NCBI GenBank assembly: GCA_946407705.1
Contig: CAMJPC010000005.1
Span: forward strand, 1 to 64,000
Source: an uncultured Clostridia bacterium
GTDB taxonomy: Bacteria; Bacillota; Clostridia; Saccharofermentanales; Saccharofermentanaceae
DNA length: 64,000 bases
Direction: 5' to 3'
Shown: positions 33,274 through 43,083 of the stretch, one piece after another
Layout: every line of letters begins with the position of its first letter
Position numbering within the stretch: the stretch's first letter is position 1
Position numbers and translations under genes: made by a program
The notes under the pieces: generated by a model
Told to the model about the DNA's origin: nothing
What the model saw: only the letters and a program-made list of their open reading frames with translations
Databases searched by the model: none

Positions 33274-34457
33274 GTTTCGATTACGATTCCAAGATCTCAA
33301 CTGCTGTTCAGGCAGTACCGCCTTCAGCGATAAGGAAATTCTTTGATCTTGCGAACGAGATGCAGGGTCATGTTATCTCGCTCTCTATCGGTGAGCCTGA
33401 CTTTGATACGCCCTGGTCGATCAGAGAGGCCGGCATTAATTCGCTTATCGACGGATATACGCACTATTCGCCCAATTCCGGTTATATCGATTCGCGTAAA
33501 GCGATTGCCGGTTATCTTACGAGGAGATACGGCGTTTCATACGATCCCAAATCCGAGATCCTCATTACCGTTGGCGGCAGTGAGGGCCTTGATCTCGCTG
33601 CACGCGCCCTGATCAATCCCGGAGATGAGGTCGTCATTGTTGAACCTTGCTTCGTTGCGTACAAAGCAACAGTCAAGTTCGCTCACGGTGTACCCGTAAT
33701 CGTATCAACAAAGCCTGAGAACGACTATAAGCTCATGCCTGAAGAATTGGAAGCTGCGATTACCGACAAGACCAAGTACATCATCGTCGGCTATCCGAAC
33801 AATCCTACGGGTGCCGTAATGACCCTCGAGGATTGGGCAAAGATCAAGGATGTTCTCATGAAGCATCCTGACGTTATCGTCATCTCGGACGAGCTCTATT
33901 GCGAGCTCAACTATCTTGACGGCAAGCCCGCTTCGCTCACGCAGTTCGCGGAGCTAAAGGACAGGGTGGTTATGGTCAACGGTTTCTCCAAATCGTACGC
34001 CATGACAGGTTTCAGAGTCGGTTATCTTGCCGGCCCGCATGAACTTATCGCGCCTATGTTCAAGATCCATCAGTACTGCATCATGTGCGCTCCTTCAACA
34101 TCACAGTTCGCTGTTGTTGAGGCTGCGATGAATGCTGACAATGAGATCAAAAAGATGCGTGATGAGTACAACCACAGAAGAAGAGTTATCGTTCAGGGGT
34201 TAAAGGATGCAGGACTTGACTGCTTTACGCCTTACGGAGCGTTCTACGCTTTCCCTTCGATCAAGAGTACGGGACTCTCATCTGAGGAGTTCTGCGAGAG
34301 ATTCCTGCTCGAAAAGCACGTCGCCATGGTTCCGGGAAATGCTTTCGGAGAATGCGGAGAGGGATTCGTAAGGATCAGTTATGCAGCTTCTCTTGATGAT
34401 ATTAAGGAAGCTATGAAGCTTCTTAAGGATTTTGTAGAAGAACTGAAGAAAGGTTAA
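33270..34457 (+). CDS. PLP-dependent class I/II aminotransferase
   Basis: The 395-residue fold type I enzyme transfers amino groups between amino acids and 2-oxo acids. It has Ile-Gly-Glu-Pro-Asp-Phe-Asp-Thr-Pro near residue 40, Gly-Tyr-Pro-Asn-Asn-Pro-Thr-Gly (PLP/substrate), Asp-Glu-Leu-Tyr, the Schiff-base Lys in Gly-Phe-Ser-Lys-Ser-Tyr-Ala-Met-Thr-Gly-Phe-Arg, and a late Arg-Ile-Ser-Tyr for the carboxylate. Pairing with an Lrp-type regulator recalls YugH; the substrate (aromatic, alanine or another) is not clear. prfB begins three bases after its stop. Confidence 0.9.
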   Translation: MSFDYDSKISTAVQAVPPSAIRKFFDLANEMQGHVISLSIGEPDFDTPWSIREAGINSLIDGYTHYSPNSGYIDSRKAIAGYLTRRYGVSYDPKSEILITVGGSEGLDLAARALINPGDEVVIVEPCFVAYKATVKFAHGVPVIVSTKPENDYKLMPEELEAAITDKTKYIIVGYPNNPTGAVMTLEDWAKIKDVLMKHPDVIVISDELYCELNYLDGKPASLTQFAELKDRVVMVNGFSKSYAMTGFRVGYLAGPHELIAPMFKIHQYCIMCAPSTSQFAVVEAAMNADNEIKKMRDEYNHRRRVIVQGLKDAGLDCFTPYGAFYAFPSIKSTGLSSEEFCERFLLEKHVAMVPGNAFGECGEGFVRISYAASLDDIKEAMKLLKDFVEELKKG

Positions 34458-34460
34458 CCA

Positions 34461-35576
34461 ATGCTGGAATTCGACAACATCAGACTTGAACTCGAATCAT
34501 TCGAAGAACCGGTAGATAAGCTCAAGGATGCTCTTCATATCGATCATGTAAGCGATCAGATAAGCGAGCTTGAGCAGCGTACTGCTGAACCTGATTTCTG
34601 GAATGATTCCGATAAAGCCACTGAACTTACCCAAAGACTCGGTCAGCTCAAGAAAAAGGTAGAGAACTATAAAGCACTTGTTGCTGAGAGGGAAGACCTT
34701 CTTGCGCTCTGTGAGCTTGCAAATGAAGAAGAGGATAAGGATTCACTCCCCGAGCTCAGGGATAACGTAGCACACTTCAAGGAAACCTTTGAAAAGATGC
34801 GTCTCGAGACACTCCTTACCGGACCTTATGACGCCAATAACGCTACGCTCTCGCTTCATGCAGGTGCAGGCGGAACGGAGGCCATGGACTGGTGTTCCAT
34901 GCTCTACAGAATGTATACCAGATGGGCAGAGGCTCATGGTTTTACAGTTGAAGAACTTGACTACGTCGAAGGTGATTCTGCCGGAATCCAGTCTGTTTCT
35001 GCCATGATCAGGGGAGAGAATGCATACGGTTTCTTAAGATCCGAGTTAGGCGTACACCGTCTTGTCAGGATATCTCCTTTTGACGCTGCAGGAAGAAGAC
35101 ATACTTCTTTTGCTTCCTGCGAAGTCATCCCTGAGCTTGACCAGAAGACTGAGGATGATATCAAGATCGACATGTCGGAAGTCAGAGTCGATACTTACCG
35201 TTCAACCGGTAAGGGAGGTCAGCATATCAACAAGACAGATACCGCTGTCCGTATGACTCACAATCCTACAGGAATAGTCGTTTCCTGCCAGGCTGAGAGA
35301 TCCCAGCTCCAGAACAGGGAAACATGTCTCAGAATGCTTAAAGCTAAGCTTTTTGCACTCGCGAGGGCATCTGAAATGGAGAAGATCGAAGACCTCAAGG
35401 GTAACCAGATGGATATTGCATGGGGTTCACAGATCAGATCATATGTTTTCTGCCCTTACACGCTTGTTAAAGATGCTCGTACAGGTTATGAGGAAGTTGA
35501 CGTTGATTCCGTCATGGACGGTAATCTCGACGGATTCATCAATGCTTACCTGTCAGGAATGAAAATCGAGAAATAA
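34461..35576 (+). CDS. prfB: Peptide chain release factor 2, without programmed frameshift
   Basis: RF2 reads UAA and UGA stop codons. The 371 residues include Ser-Pro-Phe-Asp (codon-reading Ser-Pro-Phe region), Gly-Gly-Gln at about 252-254 that catalyses peptidyl release, and Asn-Arg-Glu nearby. Most bacterial prfB genes need a +1 frameshift at a UGA near codon 25. Here the N-terminal helix is read through in one frame without an internal stop, so that autoregulation is absent. The gene follows the aminotransferase by three bases. Confidence 0.95.
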   Translation: MLEFDNIRLELESFEEPVDKLKDALHIDHVSDQISELEQRTAEPDFWNDSDKATELTQRLGQLKKKVENYKALVAEREDLLALCELANEEEDKDSLPELRDNVAHFKETFEKMRLETLLTGPYDANNATLSLHAGAGGTEAMDWCSMLYRMYTRWAEAHGFTVEELDYVEGDSAGIQSVSAMIRGENAYGFLRSELGVHRLVRISPFDAAGRRHTSFASCEVIPELDQKTEDDIKIDMSEVRVDTYRSTGKGGQHINKTDTAVRMTHNPTGIVVSCQAERSQLQNRETCLRMLKAKLFALARASEMEKIEDLKGNQMDIAWGSQIRSYVFCPYTLVKDARTGYEEVDVDSVMDGNLDGFINAYLSGMKIEK

Positions 35577-35578
35577 TC

Positions 35579-36202
35579 ATGCAGACAACTGCTGCTCCGT
35601 ATCTTGTTATTTGTCTTATCATCCTCATTGTATTCGTTTGTCTTCTTATCGGCGGATGCATCCTGCTTATTGTCGGAATCAAGAGCACTGTGAAGGGCAA
35701 GAAACGTATCGGTTCGATCGTTAGCGGTGCCATAATGATCTTCTTCGGCGGCATTTTCGCAATATGCACACTTATGTTTATGTCATTGGGCGGAATGGCG
35801 GTCGCGACTTCCCAAGACGCGGGAACAAAGCAGCATTTTGAAAGAATACAGACTGCCATCGAAAAGAGTAACCGTTCTGCTTTGGCGGAGGAGTTTGCTC
35901 ATTACAGTTATTCCGGAGAAGAGCTTTCACCGGTTGCGGCTGATAAGATAATCGCATTTCTTGGAGATGATGTGGACGTTGAAGGCAAAATGACCGGCTT
36001 TGCTTCTCATAACGATTTGCGGGTGGTTAATTATGTCTTTTATGTCACTAACAGTGACGGCGAGAAGTATTCTGTTGAATGTCAGTGCATCACCAAAGCA
36101 TCAAATGAAGACTTTATCGGCATTCAGTATATTAAAGTCACCCAGAGCAGAAAGACCAGACTTGAGTTCGGTACCAAACCGCATTTTAGTGAAAATAATT
36201 AG
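35579..36202 (+). CDS. Putative membrane-anchored protein, unknown function
   Basis: I do not recognise this 207-residue protein. It has two strong hydrophobic helices (about 8-34 and 46-74) separated by a short basic loop (Lys-Gly-Lys-Lys-Arg), then a soluble domain of about 125 residues rich in beta-strand patterns with Val-Asn-Tyr-Val-Phe-Tyr-Val and Cys-Gln-Cys. ATG 35579 comes two bases after the prfB stop. It converges with the PHP phosphatase gene, leaving one base between the two stops and no visible terminator. Confidence 0.6.
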   Translation: MQTTAAPYLVICLIILIVFVCLLIGGCILLIVGIKSTVKGKKRIGSIVSGAIMIFFGGIFAICTLMFMSLGGMAVATSQDAGTKQHFERIQTAIEKSNRSALAEEFAHYSYSGEELSPVAADKIIAFLGDDVDVEGKMTGFASHNDLRVVNYVFYVTNSDGEKYSVECQCITKASNEDFIGIQYIKVTQSRKTRLEFGTKPHFSENN

Positions 36203-36203
36203 T

Positions 36204-37016
36204 TCAAAGGCTCTCGAAAAAGGGCTTTCTGTCCTTGAAATAGACTGTTTCCTTGAACCCGAGTGACTTGAGGTATTCAACGGCTTCATTGAAGCATACC
36301 GCAAAGGTTCCCGGATTATGTGAATCAGAACCCAACGTGATGAGCTTACCGCCCATGTCCCGGTATCTGTTAAGGATAGCCGCATCGGGAAGAAATCTCG
36401 CAAAGCCGCCGTCTTTGTGTTTCTGAATGGATTTGGTATTGATCTCAAGCGCTTTTCCTTTGGAGATCAGCGCCTCGAAAAGCCTGTCGAATTCTTTGGG
36501 ACACTCATCGTAAGTGATGAAGTCGTTCTTGTTATCGGCATATCTGTTGATGTAGTCGTAGTGCGCTGCAACGTCGTAGTTATTGCATTTCTCGCACATC
36601 TCGGCCATCATGCCCAGATACTCGCTGTGAAGCTCTTTGGCAGGCAGCTGGTAGCACTCGCGGTCCACGTAGAAATCCTTGCCTCTGAATAGATGAACAC
36701 TTAAAAGAACAACGTCGAAGGGAATCTGAACGGCCAGTCTGTCGATCTCATCAGCCACATGTGTCTGATAACCGAATTCGATGCCCTTGAGGAGTTCGAA
36801 ATCACCTGCGGATTCACGCCACTTTTCGAAAGTTTTATCGTATTCGTTCAGGTCAAAAGTCCAGATAAGACCGTCTTCAGGGTATTCAACCTCAAAATGC
36901 TCGGTTATTCCGATCCGGCTGAAACCTTTGGATTTTGCTTCTGATATCAGCTCATCGATACTCTGGCCCGCATCAGGAGAGAAATGCTTTGTATGGTTAT
37001 GTCCGTCTGTGATCAT
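36204..37016 (-). CDS. PHP-domain phosphatase, histidinol-phosphatase-like
   Basis: The 270-residue protein has the PHP metal-binding order: Asp-Gly-His-Asn-His-Thr at the N-terminus, Ile-Thr-Glu-His, Gly-Ile-Glu-Phe-Gly, Ser-Val-His, Ala-His-Tyr-Asp and Gly-Ser-Asp-Ser-His near the C-terminus. This resembles the HisJ/HisK class that dephosphorylates histidinol phosphate. No other his gene is present, so another phosphoester substrate is possible. It is transcribed divergently from the M18 aminopeptidase gene. Confidence 0.82.
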   Translation of the reverse strand: MITDGHNHTKHFSPDAGQSIDELISEAKSKGFSRIGITEHFEVEYPEDGLIWTFDLNEYDKTFEKWRESAGDFELLKGIEFGYQTHVADEIDRLAVQIPFDVVLLSVHLFRGKDFYVDRECYQLPAKELHSEYLGMMAEMCEKCNNYDVAAHYDYINRYADNKNDFITYDECPKEFDRLFEALISKGKALEINTKSIQKHKDGGFARFLPDAAILNRYRDMGGKLITLGSDSHNPGTFAVCFNEAVEYLKSLGFKETVYFKDRKPFFESL

Positions 37017-37088
37017 ATTTATTCCCTTAATTACAAGAATTAATTTTACATTATGGTATCATAAGTTAATCAGAAATGAGGTGATAAT

Positions 37089-38525
37089 ATGCCCAAGAAA
37101 AAAGAAACGAAAAAGATCAAACCGAGCGAGCTTTTCGCTGATTTTCCGAACCTTTATGAGACAGCGTCAGAAGACGATATGACCGCTACTTTCGAGTTCG
37201 CCGAAGAATACAAAGCATTCCTTGACGATTCAAAGACGGAGCGCGAATTTGCCGCTAATGCCATCCTGGCAGCAGAGGAATTGGGATTCGTCGATATCGC
37301 AACCAAGGACACTCTTAAAGCTGGTGACAAGGTTTACCAGAGCATCAAGGGCAAGGGCTTTGCAGCTGCCGTAATCGGTAAAAAGGGACCTGCTGAGGGT
37401 TTCAATATATTAGGAGCTCATATCGATTCCCCGAGACTCGATCTTAAGCCTAATCCGATCTATGAGGATAACGATACAGTCTATTTCAAGACACATTACT
37501 ACGGCGGAATAAAGAAATATCAGTGGACGACGATCCCTCTTGCTGTACACGGCGTTGTTTTCACAAATGACGGCAAGGCGCATCAGATCGTAGTCGGTGA
37601 GAAGGACACGGATCCCGTATTCTACATTACTGACCTTCTTCCTCATCTCGGAAATGACCAGATGGCCAAGAAGGCATCCGAATTCATTCCCGCAGAGGAC
37701 CTTAATGTCGTTATCGGCGGAATTCCCTGCACGGATGACAAGAAGGCTCACGAGATCTTCAAGGCAGGCGTCTTAAAGATCCTTTTCGAGGAATACGGCA
37801 TCAAGGAGAAGGATTTCGTATCTGCCGAGATCGAGATCGTTCCTGCAACACACGCAAGAGACGTAGGATTCGACCGTGCATACATCGCTGCTTACGGTCA
37901 TGATGACAAGGTCTGCGCATATCCCGCACTGAGAGCTCTCCTGGCTCAGGAGAAACCAAAGAAGACATGCGTATGCATGCTTACGGACAAGGAAGAGATA
38001 GGTTCTTATTCCAACTCCGGCGCTACTTCCAATCTTTACGAGAACTTCCTTATGGAAGTGTTCGCAAAGGCTGAAGGCGGCATCGACAAGTTCAATAACC
38101 TGAAGTTCCGCAAGGCTCTCGCTGCTACAAAGATGCTTTCCACGGACGTTACGACAGCTTACGATCCCAAGTATGCAGGCGTTTTCGAGAAGAACAACAC
38201 TGCATTCATGTCACACGGCCTCAAGATCGAGAAGTACACCGGTGCAAGAGGCAAGTCCGGATGCTCTGAAGCTACAGGTGATTTCATTGCAGAGATCACG
38301 GATATCTTTGAGAAGAATTCCATCCCGTGGCAGACAGGCGAGCTGGGACGCATTGATGCGGGCGGCGGCGGAACCATTGCCGCGATCATGGCAAAGCTCG
38401 GTATGGACGTTGTCGATATGGGCGTACCCGTATGGTCAATGCATGCGCCTGTTGAGGTTATCTCCAAGATAGACCTTTACTATCTGTACCTCGGATATAA
38501 AGCATTCATCGAGAACATCGGATAA
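37089..38525 (+). CDS. M18 family aminopeptidase
   Basis: This zinc aminopeptidase (aspartyl aminopeptidase/Ape1 family) trims N-terminal residues of peptides in the cytosol. The 478 residues contain Gly-Ala-His-Ile-Asp-Ser-Pro-Arg, His-Tyr-Tyr-Gly-Gly, Gly-His-Asp-Asp (metal), Asp-Lys-Glu-Glu-Ile-Gly-Ser with the catalytic Glu pair, and a final Ser-Met-His-Ala-Pro-Val-Glu. The Lys-rich N-terminus is unusual but short. AATGAGGTG precedes ATG 37089. Its stop overlaps the next ATG (TAATG). Confidence 0.92.
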   Translation: MPKKKETKKIKPSELFADFPNLYETASEDDMTATFEFAEEYKAFLDDSKTEREFAANAILAAEELGFVDIATKDTLKAGDKVYQSIKGKGFAAAVIGKKGPAEGFNILGAHIDSPRLDLKPNPIYEDNDTVYFKTHYYGGIKKYQWTTIPLAVHGVVFTNDGKAHQIVVGEKDTDPVFYITDLLPHLGNDQMAKKASEFIPAEDLNVVIGGIPCTDDKKAHEIFKAGVLKILFEEYGIKEKDFVSAEIEIVPATHARDVGFDRAYIAAYGHDDKVCAYPALRALLAQEKPKKTCVCMLTDKEEIGSYSNSGATSNLYENFLMEVFAKAEGGIDKFNNLKFRKALAATKMLSTDVTTAYDPKYAGVFEKNNTAFMSHGLKIEKYTGARGKSGCSEATGDFIAEITDIFEKNSIPWQTGELGRIDAGGGGTIAAIMAKLGMDVVDMGVPVWSMHAPVEVISKIDLYYLYLGYKAFIENIG

Positions 38526-40084
38526 TGACTAAAAGAAGAACGGTAGAGAATAAGACCGCAATAAAAAACAGCGTCGGAAGGATAATTGTCTTCGGACTGA
38601 TGGTTATTGCGCAGATCGTCGGCTTTGTCGTTCTTATCACCATCTTAGGTCACAACTTTCCGCCGGTCGATGTCCTTACGAGAGCGGTAGCGCTTATCGT
38701 TGCCATCGGCATCAACGGAAGGGATCATAACGGTGTTTTCAAGCTCATCTGGGTCATCGTCATCCTGATAATCCCAATCCCGGGACTTCTGTTCTACATG
38801 CTCAACAACTTCAGCAGTTCAAAGCATAAGATCAGAAAGAGGCTCGAGAAGGTTGACATGATGGTCTTCAGCCATCTGAACTATAACGATGAGATCTTTA
38901 CGGAATTCAAAAAGGAAGATCCCGCAAGGGCGTCCAATGCCAAGTATCTGAGGGGATTCAATTTCCCGATTTACGAGTGCACGGACATCAAGTATTATTC
39001 CGTTGCTTACGATTGTTATAAGGCTCAGATCGAAGACATTAAGAAGGCCGAGCAATATGTATATCTTGAATACCATGCGATTGAGACCAAAGAGGCATTT
39101 GAACCTTTGCATGCGGCGTTGAAGGAAAGGGCTGCTGCGGGTGTAGACTGCAGAGTCCTATATGACGATGTCGGATCGTCCATATTCATCAACCACAATT
39201 TCGTAAGGGTATTGGAGTCTGAAGGCATCAAGTGCAATGCGTTTAACCCCGCATATCCGTTCCTTTCGCTCTTCATGAATAACCGTGACCACAGAAAGAT
39301 CACAGTCGTTGACGGCAAGGTCGGCTACACAGGCGGTTATAACATAGCGGATGAGTATTTCAACATCGAAAAGCCGTTCGGTATCTGGAAGGATAACGGT
39401 ATCAGGCTTGAAGGCCCTGCAGTCCAGAGTCTTACGGCGATGTTCGTCGAAATGTGGAACTTCGCTGATCTCAAGCGAAAAGACTATGACATGATGACTT
39501 TCGAAGCCGTTCCTCTTATTCCGGTCGAAAGCGCGAAAGGATATTGCGTTCCGTATTGCGACAGCCCTCTGGATAACGAACCGATAGGCGAGAATGTTTA
39601 TCTCAACATGATAAACAACGCTCAGGAATACTGCTGGATCATGTCGCCTTATCTCGTTCTGTCGGACGAGATCGCAAGAGCTCTTCAGATAGCTGCGAAA
39701 AGAGGCATAGACGTAAGGGTCATGACGCCGGGAATTCCCGATAAGAAGATTACATACGGGGTTACGAGATCGTATTACAACATGCTTATCAATTCGGGAG
39801 TAAAGATATACGAATATGCTCCGGGATTCAATCATTCAAAGACGTTCATCTGTGATGACAAATGCGCTGTCGTTGGCACGATAAACCTTGATTTCAGAAG
39901 CCTTTACCATCACTTTGAGAACGCGGTCTATATGTATAAGACAGATTGCATTATGGACATAAAGAAGGATTTCGAAGATACATTTGCGGTATGCCGCAAC
40001 GTGACGGAGAAATACGGAGTAAGACCTAATCTGTTTGTCAGGTTCTATAAGTCCATCTTAAGGCTCATAGCACCTTTGATGTAA
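38525..40084 (+). CDS. cls: Cardiolipin synthase
   Basis: Cls condenses two phosphatidylglycerols into cardiolipin at the membrane. The 519-residue protein has two N-terminal membrane helices (about 18-42 and 50-90) and two phospholipase D HKD motifs: Asp-His-Arg-Lys-Ile-Thr-Val-Val-Asp-Gly and Asn-His-Ser-Lys-Thr-Phe-Ile-Cys-Asp-Asp, the second followed by Gly-Thr-Ile-Asn-Leu-Asp-Phe-Arg-Ser. The first motif has Arg between His and Lys as expected for H-x-K. Its precursor lipid depends on CdsA, encoded at 8661. Confidence 0.93.
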   Translation: MTKRRTVENKTAIKNSVGRIIVFGLMVIAQIVGFVVLITILGHNFPPVDVLTRAVALIVAIGINGRDHNGVFKLIWVIVILIIPIPGLLFYMLNNFSSSKHKIRKRLEKVDMMVFSHLNYNDEIFTEFKKEDPARASNAKYLRGFNFPIYECTDIKYYSVAYDCYKAQIEDIKKAEQYVYLEYHAIETKEAFEPLHAALKERAAAGVDCRVLYDDVGSSIFINHNFVRVLESEGIKCNAFNPAYPFLSLFMNNRDHRKITVVDGKVGYTGGYNIADEYFNIEKPFGIWKDNGIRLEGPAVQSLTAMFVEMWNFADLKRKDYDMMTFEAVPLIPVESAKGYCVPYCDSPLDNEPIGENVYLNMINNAQEYCWIMSPYLVLSDEIARALQIAAKRGIDVRVMTPGIPDKKITYGVTRSYYNMLINSGVKIYEYAPGFNHSKTFICDDKCAVVGTINLDFRSLYHHFENAVYMYKTDCIMDIKKDFEDTFAVCRNVTEKYGVRPNLFVRFYKSILRLIAPLM

Positions 40085-40099
40085 ATGAAGGAGAGATAA

Positions 40100-41362
40100 A
40101 TGTCAGTCAGATTCTATAATTGCAGGATCCTTTCAATGAAGGACGACAAGATAACCGAAGGCGAGCTTTGGACCGATAATGACAGGATAAGTTACATCGG
40201 CCCGTCAAAAGATACGGCAGGGAAGACATTTGACCGTGAGATCGACTGCAAAGGCAATCTCCTGATGCCGGGCCTTAAGAATGCCCACACGCATTCTGCG
40301 ATGACATTCTCAAGATCTCTGGCAGATGAATACTGTCTTAACGACTGGCTCCACAAGGCTATTTTCCCCAGGGAAGCGAAGCTTACGCCTGACCATGTTT
40401 ACTGGTATGCAAAGCTCGCGTATGCAGATTATCTTTCAGGCGGAATCACATCTTGCTTTGATATGTATTTCCATAAGTATGAGAATGCCAAAGCTGCAGT
40501 GGAGACGGGCTTCAGGCACGTTTTCTGCGGAGCTGCAAATGATTACGGCGGATTTGAAGCGTTAGAGCAGAACTACCTGGATCTCAATGGTTTTGATCCG
40601 CTCATATCGTTCATCTACGGTTTCCATGCCGAATACACCACCTGTGAAGACAATCTCAAGTTCATGTCTGAACTTGCGCACAAGTACAGCGCGCCTGTAT
40701 TTGCCCATATATCAGAGACGGCTGAAGAAGTTGAAGGATGCAGGGAAAGATACGGAGTGACTCCTGCTGCGCTTTTCGACAAACTCGGTATTTACGACTT
40801 TGGCGGAGGCGGATTCCACTGCGTATGGTTCACGGATGAGGACAGGGCTATCTTTAAGAAGAGGGGCCTCTGGTCTGTCTTTAACGCCTGTTCCAACCTC
40901 AAGCTTGCAAGCGGCATCACACCCGTTCATAAATTCATCGCAGACGGCATGAATATTGCGGTCGGAACTGACGGTGCGGGCTCTAACAACGCACTTTCGA
41001 TGTTCCGCGAAATGTATCTCGACTGTGTTCTTTCCAATGTAGAGACAAAGAATGCGGCTGCTGTCGATCCGTTCACGATACTCAAGGCCGGCACGAGCGG
41101 CGGCGCTCTTTGCATGGGCCTTACGGACTGCGATGTTCTCGATATTGGCAAGAAGGCTGACATCATCATGATCGACATGAATAAGCCTTCTATGCAGCCT
41201 GAGAACAATATCGCGAGAAACATCGTATACAGTGCTGACAATTCAGTCGTTAAGATGACCATGATCGATGGCCGCATCCTCTATGAAGACGGCAGGTTCA
41301 CGACCATCGATATCGATACGGTCATCCGTGAGTGCAACAAGTTTAAGAGTGATCTTGCCTGA
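40100..41362 (+). CDS. Amidohydrolase, SAH/methylthioadenosine/adenosine deaminase-like
   Basis: The 420-residue metal-dependent hydrolase has Met-Pro-Gly-Leu-Lys-Asn-Ala-His-Thr-His, His-Ala-Glu in the middle, Phe-Ala-His-Ile-Ser-Glu-Thr, and Val-Gly-Thr-Asp-Gly-Ala-Gly-Ser-Asn-Asn, the order of the ATZ/TRZ-like branch that deaminates purine nucleosides and S-adenosylhomocysteine. The exact substrate is not fixed by the sequence. GGAGAG precedes ATG 40100. Its stop overlaps the first ABC exporter gene by one base, so they are co-transcribed. Confidence 0.85.
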   Translation: MSVRFYNCRILSMKDDKITEGELWTDNDRISYIGPSKDTAGKTFDREIDCKGNLLMPGLKNAHTHSAMTFSRSLADEYCLNDWLHKAIFPREAKLTPDHVYWYAKLAYADYLSGGITSCFDMYFHKYENAKAAVETGFRHVFCGAANDYGGFEALEQNYLDLNGFDPLISFIYGFHAEYTTCEDNLKFMSELAHKYSAPVFAHISETAEEVEGCRERYGVTPAALFDKLGIYDFGGGGFHCVWFTDEDRAIFKKRGLWSVFNACSNLKLASGITPVHKFIADGMNIAVGTDGAGSNNALSMFREMYLDCVLSNVETKNAAAVDPFTILKAGTSGGALCMGLTDCDVLDIGKKADIIMIDMNKPSMQPENNIARNIVYSADNSVVKMTMIDGRILYEDGRFTTIDIDTVIRECNKFKSDLA

Positions 41363-43083
41363 TGAAGCTTCTTTTAAGACATGTAGGCAAGTATAAAGCT
41401 GCTTCGATCTTAAGCCCTGTGTTTAAGCTCCTCGAAGCGTGCTTCGAATTGACAGTTCCGCTCATTGTGGCCGCGATGATCGACCAGGGAATCAATAAAG
41501 GGGATATGGGATATGTTAAGTCTCATATCTTTATTCTTGTTCTGTTTGCCATAGTCGGATTCGTAAGTGCGATCACAGCTCAGTATTTTGCGGCGTACTC
41601 TGCCTGCGGAATATCTTCCGGAATCAGAAAGAGCATGCACGATAAGCTTCAGACTCTGTCTGTCTCTGATTATGAGAAGGTCGGTTCATCAACTACCATA
41701 ACGCTTCTGACGTCTGACGTTAATCAGATCCAGACAGGCATCAATCTGTTTCTGAGACTTCTTTTAAGATCGCCTTTTATCGTAATCGGCGCATGCATTA
41801 TGGCGGCAACCGTAAAGCCTTCGCTCGCTCTTATTTTCGCCGGTTGTACTGCTATCCTGGCAGTGGTGATCGCACTCAACATGAAGTTTTCCATCGTAAG
41901 CCACAAGGAGTCAAGAGAGGGCTTGGACAGCCTTGTTAAGAAGACTTCCAACGGTATTGCGGGTGCCAGAGTCATCAGAGGCTTTAACAAGACTTCTGAC
42001 GATTACGAAAAGTTTGAGACTAAGAGCAGGATTCTCAATAAGTCACAGATTAAGGCAGCTGATTTTGCCTCGTGGCTTAATCCCGTAACTTATGCAGTAG
42101 TTAATCTTGCTATCTGCCTTCTCATTTACAGAGGCGCAATTCATTTTAACAGCGGAACGCTTACAGACGGTGAGGTTGTGGCTCTCTATAACTACATGTC
42201 GCAGATACTCGTGGAACTCGTAAAACTAGCGAATCTCATAGTGTCTGTATCAAGGGCTTATGCGTGTCTCAAGCGTGCTGAGACTCTCATGAATATCGAG
42301 AGTACCGCTAATAACGGAACGGCTGAATTAGACGATTCTGAGCCGCTGTCTGTATCCCTTAAGAACGTTTCATTCACATATCAGGGCAATCAGGAAGAAT
42401 CGGTGAAGGATATCAATATCGATATCAGACCTGGCGAGACGATAGGAATAATCGGAAGCACCGGTTGCGGCAAATCAACTGTCGCTGCGCTGATGGCCGG
42501 TATGTATAACTGCACGGAAGGCGAAGTCCTGATAGGCGGCATCAACATAAAAGACATTAAGCGTTCAAGTCTTTCATCGTCCGTTGGGATCAGTCTTCAG
42601 AAGACAAGACTGTTCAAGGGTTCCATTAAGGACAACATAACTCTCGGCAGGGCATCATTGTCTGATGATGCAGTTAATGAAGCTTGCACTAATTCATGCA
42701 GTGATGACGTCATAAAATCGAAAAAGGAAGGCTTGGATTATCAGATCTCCGACGGCGGAGCAGGTCTTTCCGGCGGCCAGAGACAAAGGATCGGTATAGC
42801 AAGAGCTTTGGTTGGAAACCCGGGCATTGTAATCCTTGATGACTCAACCTCCGCGCTGGACTGGGGAACTGAGAAGAGACTTCTCGGAAATATAGTCAAT
42901 CTTCCTCAGAAGCCGACAGTTATCCTTATCTCACAGAAGGTGAGGACCTGTATGAACTGCGACAGGATAGTGCTGATGGACGACGGTAAGATCGAAGCAG
43001 TTGCGCCTCATGAAGAACTCCTGAAGATATCGGAAAATTACAGATACATGAATTCTCTTCAGATGCAGGGAGGCGCGGTATGA
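41362..43083 (+). CDS. ABC exporter half-transporter, degenerate ATPase site subunit
   Basis: This 573-residue protein joins six membrane helices (about 10-310) to an ATPase domain. It has Walker A Gly-Ser-Thr-Gly-Cys-Gly-Lys-Ser-Thr near 364 and a perfect Leu-Ser-Gly-Gly-Gln signature. The residue after the Walker B Asp is Asp instead of catalytic Glu (Leu-Asp-Asp-Ser-Thr), and the switch His is Gln (Ser-Gln-Lys). It is the degenerate half of a heterodimer such as BmrC/TM287 and needs the partner that overlaps its end by four bases. The substrate is unknown. Confidence 0.93.
   Translation: MKLLLRHVGKYKAASILSPVFKLLEACFELTVPLIVAAMIDQGINKGDMGYVKSHIFILVLFAIVGFVSAITAQYFAAYSACGISSGIRKSMHDKLQTLSVSDYEKVGSSTTITLLTSDVNQIQTGINLFLRLLLRSPFIVIGACIMAATVKPSLALIFAGCTAILAVVIALNMKFSIVSHKESREGLDSLVKKTSNGIAGARVIRGFNKTSDDYEKFETKSRILNKSQIKAADFASWLNPVTYAVVNLAICLLIYRGAIHFNSGTLTDGEVVALYNYMSQILVELVKLANLIVSVSRAYACLKRAETLMNIESTANNGTAELDDSEPLSVSLKNVSFTYQGNQEESVKDINIDIRPGETIGIIGSTGCGKSTVAALMAGMYNCTEGEVLIGGINIKDIKRSSLSSSVGISLQKTRLFKGSIKDNITLGRASLSDDAVNEACTNSCSDDVIKSKKEGLDYQISDGGAGLSGGQRQRIGIARALVGNPGIVILDDSTSALDWGTEKRLLGNIVNLPQKPTVILISQKVRTCMNCDRIVLMDDGKIEAVAPHEELLKISENYRYMNSLQMQGGAV

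Noticed and set aside
34461..34545. Programmed frameshift in prfB
   Set aside because: Looked for the usual CUU-UGA site near codon 25 and found an uninterrupted frame.
39158..39835. A 225-codon - strand open frame opposite the cardiolipin synthase gene
   Set aside because: It covers the HKD-bearing part of cls in the opposite direction and has no start context.
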